Shown here in pieces: positions 33,314-41,574 of a DNA stretch of 64,000 nucleotides. Location: the NCBI GenBank assembly GCA_018673255.1, contig JABHDC010000048.1:1-64000 (forward strand), written 5' to 3'. The first letter of the stretch is position 1; each line of letters begins with the position of its first letter. The notes below the pieces were generated by a model. The model was not told where the DNA came from. It searched no databases and saw only the letters and a list, made by a program, of their open reading frames with translations. The DNA is from Gemmatimonadota bacterium. GTDB taxonomy: Bacteria; Latescibacterota; UBA2968; UBA8231. The position numbers were made by a program, and so were the translations under genes.

Positions 33314-35332
33314 ATGGCGGCGTCGATCTTGTTTGCTGCCAATGACAAACCCATTGTGCCGACCCCGCCAAGTGCATTCGCGATGACGAATCGAACCCGT
33401 GGCTGCTCTGTGCGAGCCGTCGGGGTGGGCTTAAGTCTGTGTGCCTTCATGGCCGTGGCGATCCCCTATGGTGACATGGTCATCAAGGGCTCTCAGATGG
33501 GCGTCTGGAATACGACGCCCGGTGCCATCTTCCTCTTTGTCATTCTCGCTGGCGTCGTCAATGCTCTCATCGGATGGGTCAAGCCCCGGTGGGCACTGGA
33601 TCGTAGCGAACTGGCCGTCATCTACATCATGTTGCTGGTGGCCAATACACTGCCGGCGCGGGGGTTTGCCGCCTACGTGCCGGCCGTCGCCTCGGGGGCC
33701 TTCTACTACGCGAGCCCCGAAAACGACTGGCATCAGCAGGTGCTGCCCTATCTGCCCGACTGGTCGACGGTGCAGGATGAACGTGCTGTGCGGCAATACT
33801 ACGAGGGTGCCGGCCTGGATGCGGGCATTCCGTGGGATGTGTGGCTTGGGCCGCTGCTCTACTGGCTGTTGTTCGGGTTGGCGCTCTATCTGGTCATGGT
33901 CAGCGTTGCAGTCATCTTGCGGCGACAGTGGGCAGAGAGGGAACGACTGGTCTATCCGATGATGCAGTTGCCGCTGCATGTCCTCGGCGAGGCCGAATCG
34001 AGTCCCTCCTCACCGATCTTGCCATTCTTCAAACAGTGGGCGATGTGGATCGGATTTCTCGTGCCGGCCAGTATCGGCACCGTCAATGCCCTGCATGATT
34101 ACCTGCACTACGTGCCAGAGATCACGACCACCTTTGCGAATCTGCCCCTGTTCCGTGAGTCGATCACGGTTGGTTTCACCCTCAGTTTCACACTGCTTGG
34201 CTTCTCCTACCTGATCAGTCGGAATATCGCGGCGGGTCTGGTTTTCTTTTATCTCGTCAACGTTGTCGAGCAGGGCATGTTCCGTATGCTCGGCATCCAC
34301 ATCGACCCCGGGCCGGTGGGCGCCTTCGGCCACTACGCGCAGCCTGTCATCATCTACCAGGCTTTCGGCGGGATGATCGTGCTCGTTCTGTTGGGTCTCT
34401 ACAATGCGAGAGCCCATCTGCGTGCCGTCTGGCGCAAGGCGGTACTGTCCGATGTAGAGGTCGAGGACGACGACGAGATCCTGTCCTACCGGCAGGCCGT
34501 ACTGGGGTTGGTGTTCGGCGTGCTGGTCATGAGTCTGTGGCTCTGGCGCGCCGGTCTGCCTCCATGGATCGCCCCGATCCTGCTGTTCGCCTGTTTTGTT
34601 CTGTTTCTGACCATCTCACGGGTCGTCGTCGAAGGTGGTGTTGCCGTGCTGTTCCCGCCGATTACGGGACCGGATGCCACCGCCGCCTGTCTGGGGACAT
34701 CCATGCTCGGACCCGGGGGGGCCGCGGCGCTGTCGACGAGTTACGTCTGGGGGACCGACGTGTTGATCCTGCTGATGACGTCCTGTGCCAATGGTCTCAA
34801 AGTCGCTGATCGCTACGTGCGACAGAAACGGCGTCTGTTCTGGGCCATCGGCGCCGCCATCGTGGTGACCCTCGTCGTGTCCCTCGTTGTGCGCCTGGAG
34901 GCCGGCTACCGATACGGGGCCATCAATCTGAATCCCTTCTATGCCGACAATGCCGCGCAGTATCCCTATCGCTTCATGGCCGAGGCCGTGAGCGCACCCG
35001 TGGGGCCCCACTGGGACGGCATCATACAGGTCGGCGTCGGGGCGGCGATCATGCTGGTCCTCGAGTTCCTGCACTACAAACTCCTCTGGTGGCCCTTCCA
35101 TCCACTCGGCTTCCCGATCAGCTCGGCCTTCGGCGGCATGTGGTTCAGTGTCTTCGTCGCCTTCCTATTGAAGAATGTGGTGCTCAAGTATGGCGGGCCG
35201 CAGCTCTATCGCCGCACGATTCCGTTCTTTCTCGGCATGATCCTGGGAGAGATCGTGCCAGCGGGTGTCTGGCTCATCATTGATGCCATGACCGGGATGA
35301 ATGGGAATGTGCTGGGCACATTCATGAACTGA
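33314..35332 (+). CDS. DUF6785-family multi-pass membrane protein (putative transporter)
   Basis: 672 aa (649 if it starts at ATG 33383, which removes a weakly conserved leader). About 14 hydrophobic segments. Recognisable family blocks: IPYGDMVIKGSQMGVWNTTPGA near the first helices, LVANTLPARGFAAYVPAV, WAERERLVYPMMQLPLHV in a cytoplasmic loop and, in the second half, FLTISRVVVEGGVAVLFPP. Proteins of this type are abundant in uncultured glycan-degrading phyla and are thought to transport a small organic solute, but no substrate is known. It precedes a sugar epimerase and an enolase-superfamily enzyme on the same strand, suggesting sugar or uronate uptake. Confidence 0.8.
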   Translation: MAASILFAANDKPIVPTPPSAFAMTNRTRGCSVRAVGVGLSLCAFMAVAIPYGDMVIKGSQMGVWNTTPGAIFLFVILAGVVNALIGWVKPRWALDRSELAVIYIMLLVANTLPARGFAAYVPAVASGAFYYASPENDWHQQVLPYLPDWSTVQDERAVRQYYEGAGLDAGIPWDVWLGPLLYWLLFGLALYLVMVSVAVILRRQWAERERLVYPMMQLPLHVLGEAESSPSSPILPFFKQWAMWIGFLVPASIGTVNALHDYLHYVPEITTTFANLPLFRESITVGFTLSFTLLGFSYLISRNIAAGLVFFYLVNVVEQGMFRMLGIHIDPGPVGAFGHYAQPVIIYQAFGGMIVLVLLGLYNARAHLRAVWRKAVLSDVEVEDDDEILSYRQAVLGLVFGVLVMSLWLWRAGLPPWIAPILLFACFVLFLTISRVVVEGGVAVLFPPITGPDATAACLGTSMLGPGGAAALSTSYVWGTDVLILLMTSCANGLKVADRYVRQKRRLFWAIGAAIVVTLVVSLVVRLEAGYRYGAINLNPFYADNAAQYPYRFMAEAVSAPVGPHWDGIIQVGVGAAIMLVLEFLHYKLLWWPFHPLGFPISSAFGGMWFSVFVAFLLKNVVLKYGGPQLYRRTIPFFLGMILGEIVPAGVWLIIDAMTGMNGNVLGTFMN

Positions 35333-35350
35333 GTGCCCATCACAGGGCAC
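35333..35350 (+). terminator. Short hairpin after the DUF6785 gene
   Basis: GTGCCC (35333-35338) and GGGCAC (35345-35350) flank a 6-base loop immediately after the TGA stop. There is no U-tract. It may pause transcription or protect the mRNA end before the epimerase gene. Confidence 0.3.
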
Positions 35351-35420
35351 GATACGACCCCGGATGTCTTACACGCGGGGCCCACCCACAGGACGAGCAT
35401 TCGAGTCAGGAGCACAATTC

Positions 35421-36416
35421 ATGAAGGTCTTGTTCATCGGCGGCACGGGTACCATCAGCACTGCGTGCACGGCACTGGCCGCAGAACGCGGCATCGAACT
35501 CACATTGCTCAACCGGGGCCAGCGATCGGCACAACTGCCCGCAGGTGTGGAGGTTCTCACTGGCGACATCAACGAGGATCGTGCCGGCGTGGCAGCCCAG
35601 CTGGATGGCCGTTGCTTCGACGTGGTCGTCGACTGGATCGCCTTCACACCCGATCAGGTCGAACGAGACATCGAGATCTTCTCGGGCAGGATCGGCCAGT
35701 ACATCTTCATCAGTTCCGCTTCGGCCTATCAGAAGCCGATCACCCACCATCACATCACCGAGGCCACGCCGCTGGCCAACCCCTTCTGGGAATACTCGCG
35801 CAAGAAGATCGCCTGCGAAGATCGACTCATGTTCGAATACCGCGAACGGGGTTTCCCGATGACGGTCGTGCGCCCATCCCACACCTATGGCCCGGCATCG
35901 TTGCCCACGGCCGTGGGGGGTGGCGCGACGGTCGTGTCCCGCATTCGTCTGGGCAAGAAAGTCATCGTGCACGGAGACGGTGAGTCACTGTGGGTGATGA
36001 CCCACAACACGGACTTCGCCAAGGCCTTCGTCGGCCTTCTGGGCCATCCAAAGGGGATCGGCCACGCCTTTCAGATCACCAGCGATGAAGTGCTCACCTG
36101 GAATCAGATCTACGACTGTCTCAGTCGTGCCATCGGCGTCGAGGCGCAGGCCATTCACATTCCCTCCGACTTTATCAACCATCACGATCCAGCCACCGGC
36201 GCCGGACTGCTCGGGGACAAGGCGTGCAGCGTCGTCTTCGACAACAGCAAGATTCGTGAACTGGTGCCCGACTACGTGGCGACGGTGCCTTTCTCACGTG
36301 GTGTCGAAGAGTGTATCGCCTGGCTTGATGCCGAGCCGGGCCGCGGCGACGTGGACCCGGGCAAGGAGGCGATGATGGACAAGATCATCACGGCCTACGA
36401 ACGGGCGTGGGCTTAG
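35421..36416 (+). CDS. NAD-dependent sugar epimerase/dehydratase (extended SDR)
   Basis: 331 aa from ATG 35421, with AGGAG about 10 bases upstream. Rossmann motif VLFIGGTGTIST; SDR serine in FISSASAYQK; the active-site pair Y and K in FWEYSRKKIACE (YxxxK); then VRPSHTYGP and VHGDGESLWVMTHNTDFAKAF. It acts on a nucleotide sugar or free sugar with NAD(P). Position between a transporter and an enolase-superfamily enzyme suggests a catabolic rather than a biosynthetic role. Confidence 0.9.
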   Translation: MKVLFIGGTGTISTACTALAAERGIELTLLNRGQRSAQLPAGVEVLTGDINEDRAGVAAQLDGRCFDVVVDWIAFTPDQVERDIEIFSGRIGQYIFISSASAYQKPITHHHITEATPLANPFWEYSRKKIACEDRLMFEYRERGFPMTVVRPSHTYGPASLPTAVGGGATVVSRIRLGKKVIVHGDGESLWVMTHNTDFAKAFVGLLGHPKGIGHAFQITSDEVLTWNQIYDCLSRAIGVEAQAIHIPSDFINHHDPATGAGLLGDKACSVVFDNSKIRELVPDYVATVPFSRGVEECIAWLDAEPGRGDVDPGKEAMMDKIITAYERAWA

Positions 36417-36456
36417 GTAACAGGGTGAACTGAAGTCAGAAGGAGAGGAGATTTGG

Positions 36457-37632
36457 ATGGCGTCTGATACAGCGAGCACGGACCATGTCGGTTCTGGTGA
36501 GCAGACCATGGGACTGGCAGGCCTGGCGGAACTGACCGAACACGCCGCAGGTCGTGATGAGCGGCTCACGATCACGGACGTGGAATTGCACCATGTCTCT
36601 CCGCCGATGCAGACAGGCATCATGCCGGCATCAGCCTCGGGCGACTTCGATGAGGTCCCCAAGTTCATTCTGAAGGTGCACACCGATGCGGGCATCATCG
36701 GGCTGGGTGAAACCCATCGCACGCGGGGTGGCCTGAATTCCGACGCGGCGATCCGCCTGCGACAGGCAGCCGACCAGTTGCGTGGTCGCAATGTCCTCGA
36801 TTTTGACCTGCGCGATCTGCAGCTACCCGTAGAGACCGATAAGGCGGCCTTCGAAATCGCCTTCTACGACATCATTGGCAAGGCGCTGGGCTGGCCCATG
36901 TGGCGTCTGTTGGGTGGCAAGGTGCGCTCACAGGTTCCCGTTCACTACTGGGCGGGGAAACACCTGGCCATGGATGAGACCCGGGCCCTGGCGCAACGTG
37001 CCGTGGAACTCGGCTTTGCCGGCGTGAAGATGAAGCGCAGCTACCCGCTGGTGGAGGTGCTGGAAACCTACGCCAGTGTCTCGCAGGATCTGAAGATTAC
37101 CGTCGATCTGATGGGGTCCTACCCGGAAGGATTTCTGGAAGATGCGCGACAGTGGCAGAATGTGGGCAACGTCTTGTGCATCGAGGACCCGCCGCCGAGT
37201 CGTGATGCCCTCGACGACTACCGGAGGTTGCGGGACGAACTCGACATCCCCATCGCCATGCATCTGCACATCAACGATCGTGGCGGGCCCGGCATGGTGG
37301 ATGCCATCGCCGCCGAGGCGTGTGATGTCTTCAATCTCGGCGCAGGCAGCACCTACGATTTCCTGGCACGCGCCCATCTGGCAAAGGAGGCCGGGATCCC
37401 GGTCTGGCACGGTTCAGCACACGAACTGGGGATTCTGGACGCGGCCATGCTCCATGCCTGCGCTGCGGCACCGGCATGCACCTATCCAAGTGATATCCTC
37501 AGTTGCCAGCGGGTCCACAACCTGCTGACGACGCCCCTTGAGGTGAAGGACAGCTGCATCCGCGTGCCGGATGGTCCCGGTCTCGGGGTGGAGCTGGATG
37601 AGGACGCCCTGCGTCGCTATACGGTGGCCTAG
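36457..37632 (+). CDS. Mandelate racemase/muconate lactonizing enzyme (enolase superfamily)
   Basis: 391 aa. The capping domain (about 38-150) contains a family-typical FILKVHTDAGIIGLGETHRT. The barrel has the catalytic KxK motif (VKMKRSY near 190), a first metal Asp in VDLMGSYPEG, and the second ligand Glu in CIEDPPP. The expected third acidic ligand is not obvious; HLHINDRGGPGM occupies that region. A histidine in WHGSAHELGILDAA may serve as the second base. Likely a sugar-acid dehydratase or racemase. Its TAG overlaps that of the convergent DUF362 gene in CTAG. Confidence 0.87.
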   Translation: MASDTASTDHVGSGEQTMGLAGLAELTEHAAGRDERLTITDVELHHVSPPMQTGIMPASASGDFDEVPKFILKVHTDAGIIGLGETHRTRGGLNSDAAIRLRQAADQLRGRNVLDFDLRDLQLPVETDKAAFEIAFYDIIGKALGWPMWRLLGGKVRSQVPVHYWAGKHLAMDETRALAQRAVELGFAGVKMKRSYPLVEVLETYASVSQDLKITVDLMGSYPEGFLEDARQWQNVGNVLCIEDPPPSRDALDDYRRLRDELDIPIAMHLHINDRGGPGMVDAIAAEACDVFNLGAGSTYDFLARAHLAKEAGIPVWHGSAHELGILDAAMLHACAAAPACTYPSDILSCQRVHNLLTTPLEVKDSCIRVPDGPGLGVELDEDALRRYTVA

Positions 37633-38729
37633 GCGGCGATCGGTGGAAGGTGCTGTTCCTCGCGATGCTGATTGACGCGATCCAGCGCCCAGGGAACCAG
37701 ACTGCCATCGGGGCGGAAGCGCGCTGCATGGCCACCTTCGACACGATGCAGGGGCATCAGCGGTGGCTGCGAGCGCATTCGACGCAGCGAGACAGCGTCG
37801 AGACGATCGCCGATCGATAGATCCACCACATCGATCTCATCGATGCGCGTTGTGCCCAGGCCGCGTTCGGCGGCGATCTGCAGGTAGGGTGTGGCCTGCG
37901 GATCGAGGCCCATCAGGAAGGTGCCCACCACATCGACGAGCACCTCGCTGGCACCCAGCAGCGTCCAGCCCAGTGGTCGATTGTCCCCCTGGTTGAAACC
38001 AGTTCCATCCCGTCCGATCAAGCCGTCGACGATACTCAACTGGGGAATCCCCATCTGCAGACGGGCCACGGCCTTGTCCGACTGCTTATGACAGAATCGT
38101 TCCTCGTGCAGGCTGTAGCCTCGGTCCGTCATCTCCCAGGCGCGTTCGGCGAAGGGCTGATCCTCAGCCTGCACGCTGCACATGTGCCGCTGGGGTGAGA
38201 GCACCGTCCCTTGCGTGTTCTTCATGGCCAGTGTCGTGAGCGACAGATTGTGACACTTGGCAACGGGGACATTGATGTAGAAGGCGCACTCGGTGACCTG
38301 CCGGCAGAAGGTCAGTTTCTGAAAGACGACGCCGTCAGGGATGTCCACCTCGATACCACCGGCGTTATCCAGATTGATCAGATCCAGTCCCAGTGGCGCC
38401 AGTCCATCGGTGAAACCACTGACCCGTGCCCACTCCTGCTCGTCGGGTTTGCCGTGGCCTTCGCCCACGATCAGGCGCTCGCGCTCGATGCCTCTCTCCA
38501 GCAGGACATCGACGAGGCCGGCGACGAAACCCGGATGTGTCGTGATGCGCTGATCCGCAGGCGCGGTGATGGTCACATTGGGATTGAGAAGAATGGTGCC
38601 CGTCGCCGGCAGTGGCAGATCCAGATGCCGCAGGGCGGTGGCGGCGAATTCGCGATAGTGCTCGAAGGGGGCTGTATCGGTTGAGATGTCGGTACGGTAG
38701 ATGTAGACGCAGGTCGGATCGAAGTTCAC
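37629..38729 (-). CDS. DUF362 domain protein
   Basis: 366 aa. The pattern ILLNPNVTITAPADQRITTHPGFVAGLVDVLLERG near residue 45, IVGEGHGKP near 88, and FYINVPVAKCHNLSLTTLAMKNTQGTVL near 155 matches DUF362 proteins, where conserved Lys/Asn/Gly residues surround a putative active site. A later SIVDGLIGRDGTGFNQGD is also family-typical. No ferredoxin motif is fused, unlike many members. Function unproven; it converges on, and touches, the enolase-superfamily gene. Confidence 0.8.
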   Translation of the reverse strand: MNFDPTCVYIYRTDISTDTAPFEHYREFAATALRHLDLPLPATGTILLNPNVTITAPADQRITTHPGFVAGLVDVLLERGIERERLIVGEGHGKPDEQEWARVSGFTDGLAPLGLDLINLDNAGGIEVDIPDGVVFQKLTFCRQVTECAFYINVPVAKCHNLSLTTLAMKNTQGTVLSPQRHMCSVQAEDQPFAERAWEMTDRGYSLHEERFCHKQSDKAVARLQMGIPQLSIVDGLIGRDGTGFNQGDNRPLGWTLLGASEVLVDVVGTFLMGLDPQATPYLQIAAERGLGTTRIDEIDVVDLSIGDRLDAVSLRRMRSQPPLMPLHRVEGGHAARFRPDGSLVPWALDRVNQHREEQHLPPIAA

Positions 38730-38818
38730 GCGATGTGACTCCAGGTTTGGGCTCCCGGTTGATTTGGCTCTCTGAGCATTGTACCTAAATCGACCCCTGC
38801 GATGCGAGTCCTCACGTA

Positions 38819-40714
38819 CTATCTCGCCCCTTCCAGCAGACGTTCAGCCATACGCCGGATCACAACACGTCGCTCATCACGCGGGCTGATGGTGGCCATG
38901 ATCTCTTCCAGTGCGGGGGTGGCCGGTGATCCCAGTTCGTGCACGACGCCAACCAGCTCGGCGTAGTTCTCTGCCTCGTCGAGACGGATGAGTACGCCTG
39001 CGGCCAGTGTCAGCAATTCGGCGCTGTCCGGGTCGTCCTGCAGCAATCGGCGGAAGGCGTCCAATCGACGATGCAGAGCCTGGGGGTCGGAGCTGAGTTT
39101 GTAGGGTTGCTCGGGAACCAGTTTCTCGATTTGTGCCACCTGGTCGCGCAGATTCGCGCCAAAATCGATCTCCTCCGAGGCGGACAGCTCACGCACCTGT
39201 TCGAGGAAGAGACCGTGGTATTGCGGGTGGCGCCGCAACTCGCTCAGGATGGTCACCACCAGGGCGTTACAGGTATCGGTCTCGTCCTCGGGCAGGAATT
39301 GCTCGGCCAGTTCCAGCCAGGCCGACACCTGTTGACCCGGGCCGAAATGAGCCGGCGTGGTCAGCATCAACTCCTTCTCGGCGTCGGACAACTTCGACAG
39401 GTGAACGCCGATCAGCTGGAAGACTAGAGAGCGCAGATGAAGCCGCCAGTCGCCCTGGTCACTGGCGGGCAATAGGCGGAACTGTTCGAAAGCCTCTCTC
39501 ATCCGGATCAGGACCAGTGCATCGCTCAGGGAGTCGAATTTTCCACCCATGTCCATATCCGGGGGCAGGTCCCTCGCCCAGTCCTGCAACTTCTGCCGAA
39601 AGACCGAGACCGTGTGGTAACCATCGAAGTAGTAGTCGGTGATCACCAGATGATTTGTCGCCCGTTCGCGAGCCACGGCATCGGCAAAGGCCAGGATCCC
39701 GGGTGCACCGGCATCGATGAGTTGATCCAGCAGTGGATCGGTCTTCACCTGGCGACCCTGGCGGAATCGAGCCACGTCTGACAGGTCGTGGATGACCTCT
39801 TCCACCGTGATCGGCGCGACGGGCTGGCCGTATTTCTCTGCCAGTTCGAAGGCGGCAGGGTGTACGATATCACGATCGAGTTGAAAGAATGTGGGGTAGT
39901 TGAAGGTGTGGGTGATGAGATCAACCTTCCACGCCGCCCACTGGCGCTCGACCCCTTCGTCGAAGATTTCGTCCACCATGTCGAAGGGATCGCGGTCGAG
40001 AATGTCCCGCCCCCATTCAAGGAATCGCGGGCCGTAGTGGCCATAGAACAGCATGAACTCGTCTTCCTTGGGGTCGACGAAGAACCGGCCTTCGGCACGC
40101 AGTGTGGCGGAAGGATCTTTCAGATGTTTGTTCAGCGCCCGCGTGGTGTCCTTGATGAAGGAGATGCCAGGCAGGTTGACCTGGCGCAGTTTCACCTGCA
40201 CATGGCGCACAAGTTCGAGGATGAGGACGTAATCCAGCAGTGGCCAGGCCTCCTGGATGATGACTTCGCTCAGGGCCCAGTAGTCGTAGCCGGCATCAAA
40301 AGCGGCGGCCAGCACCTGCTCCGGCATGTAGATCGTGCGACGGGTGCGCCCCGTGTGGAACGACTGATGGGCGCGCACATCCTCGTAGGCGAGCAGGTTG
40401 CGCTCGCGGATCAGAGTGACGCTGATACCGGCGGCGAGGATCGCATCGAGGATGATATCGGGGATCTGACGGATGGCACCATAGAAAAACTTGACCATGT
40501 CATGCCCGGCATGGAACCGGGGCAGGGTCTCATCCTCCATCAGCAATCCCAGGCGCAACCGGGTCTGCTGTCCGAAGATGACGGTCTTCGGAGCGAAGCG
40601 AATTTCTTCATTCACGCGCGCGTGCGTCACGCCGCCTTCGCGCAGACCGCTGTTGGGCCGATGGTCGTTGGAGGGGAGTGCCTCCAGGACCCCAGGTTCG
40701 GGCGGGATTGTCAT
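38819..40714 (-). CDS. Large conserved-looking protein of unknown function
   Basis: 631 aa, soluble, acidic and helix-rich. I do not recognise any family. The N-terminal third has EEIRFAPKTVIFGQQ, an aromatic-rich segment around FHAGHDMVKFFYGAIRQIP, and ALSEVIIQEAWPLLDYVLI. No HExxH metalloprotease motif, P-loop or transmembrane helix is present. The C-terminal 200 residues look like helical repeats (RLDAFRRLLQDDPDSAELLTLAAGVLIRLDEAENYAEL), similar to TPR or HEAT arrays. It stands alone, with gaps of 89 bases to the DUF362 gene and 276 bases to the Spy-like gene. Confidence 0.65.
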   Translation of the reverse strand: MTIPPEPGVLEALPSNDHRPNSGLREGGVTHARVNEEIRFAPKTVIFGQQTRLRLGLLMEDETLPRFHAGHDMVKFFYGAIRQIPDIILDAILAAGISVTLIRERNLLAYEDVRAHQSFHTGRTRRTIYMPEQVLAAAFDAGYDYWALSEVIIQEAWPLLDYVLILELVRHVQVKLRQVNLPGISFIKDTTRALNKHLKDPSATLRAEGRFFVDPKEDEFMLFYGHYGPRFLEWGRDILDRDPFDMVDEIFDEGVERQWAAWKVDLITHTFNYPTFFQLDRDIVHPAAFELAEKYGQPVAPITVEEVIHDLSDVARFRQGRQVKTDPLLDQLIDAGAPGILAFADAVARERATNHLVITDYYFDGYHTVSVFRQKLQDWARDLPPDMDMGGKFDSLSDALVLIRMREAFEQFRLLPASDQGDWRLHLRSLVFQLIGVHLSKLSDAEKELMLTTPAHFGPGQQVSAWLELAEQFLPEDETDTCNALVVTILSELRRHPQYHGLFLEQVRELSASEEIDFGANLRDQVAQIEKLVPEQPYKLSSDPQALHRRLDAFRRLLQDDPDSAELLTLAAGVLIRLDEAENYAELVGVVHELGSPATPALEEIMATISPRDERRVVIRRMAERLLEGAR

Positions 40715-40990
40715 CCAGTTGCCGTCACAAGAGTCGAGTCTCTCTGCAGACGGTAGTCAACGCCAGCTGACAGGGCGAGTCGGGCTCGAAGGATCAGCTT
40801 GGTCGACGCTGGGTGCATCTCCCTATCTTGGGCCCCACGACGGATCTGACCAGACTATTCTGAGGGACCTCGGTTCGCATCGTCTCGGCGAACCACCGGC
40901 GCTTCATCGGCGTGCAGATCCGGCCTCTGAGGGCCCCCTTGGCCCATCACGGCCCCCGGATCGTTTGGATCCGAAGGCCGTCCCACGGGT

Positions 40991-41515
40991 CTACAGATGG
41001 GCCGCTCTTGACGAGTGTGATTGCTTGGACATGTGTTCCCGCAATTGCGCTCGCTGCTCGAGATTCAGGACCTCGGCAATGTCCGTCAGAGCCTCGATGG
41101 CCCGCCTTGAGGCGGTCTCTGCGATCTCCAACTCGGCGCGGCGCAACCGGTCCAGTTCATCGCGATCGATCTCGTCGGCGGTCAGCGCGTCAATGAGATC
41201 ATTGCGGTGATCGTGATGAAGGCGGATCAGCGGGTGCAGCTGTGTCACAGCCGAATCTCCAATGGCGTGGATCTTCTCCTTCTGCGCTTCGTCGGCGTCC
41301 AAGGCCTTCAGGGCCCACTTCAGTCTCGATTGCAGCAGTTCACGGGCTGCCTCCGGTGTCTGCCCTTCGTGCATGGCATGATGGCCGTCGTGACGCCAGT
41401 GTCCGTGGCTGCGATTGCACCCCGCGATGGCGCCGATGCTTGCCAGGGCGGCAAGCATCGCACCGATCCAGAGGTGACGGGTCCTGGGGCGTGAAATCAG
41501 CATATTGTTCTCCAA
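40991..41515 (-). CDS. Spy/CpxP-like periplasmic lipoprotein
   Basis: 174 aa. A signal sequence ends in the lipobox IAGC (near residue 33), so the mature protein is lipid-anchored. It is His-rich just after the cysteine (HGHWRHDGHHAMHEG), suggesting metal binding. The rest is helical with an LTxxQ-type motif (LNLEQRAQL) near the C-terminus, as in Spy/CpxP and heavy-metal-resistance CnrX-like proteins. ATG 41503 is an alternative start. It lies downstream of the second TonB receptor, same strand. Confidence 0.77.
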   Translation of the reverse strand: MENNMLISRPRTRHLWIGAMLAALASIGAIAGCNRSHGHWRHDGHHAMHEGQTPEAARELLQSRLKWALKALDADEAQKEKIHAIGDSAVTQLHPLIRLHHDHRNDLIDALTADEIDRDELDRLRRAELEIAETASRRAIEALTDIAEVLNLEQRAQLREHMSKQSHSSRAAHL

Positions 41516-41574
41516 CGTAGGTGAGCCATTGGCTCTGGTGAGTGAGGGATCATGAACAGCTCGTAGCCTGCGCC

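Noticed and set aside
39900..40700. Metalloprotease (ATLF-like) motif in the 631-aa protein
   Set aside because: No HExxH; the FHAGH and HQSFH segments do not fit a zinc-protease site.
39788..40756. 322-residue open frame on the plus strand
   Set aside because: Antisense to the unknown 631-aa gene, which has better composition and start context.
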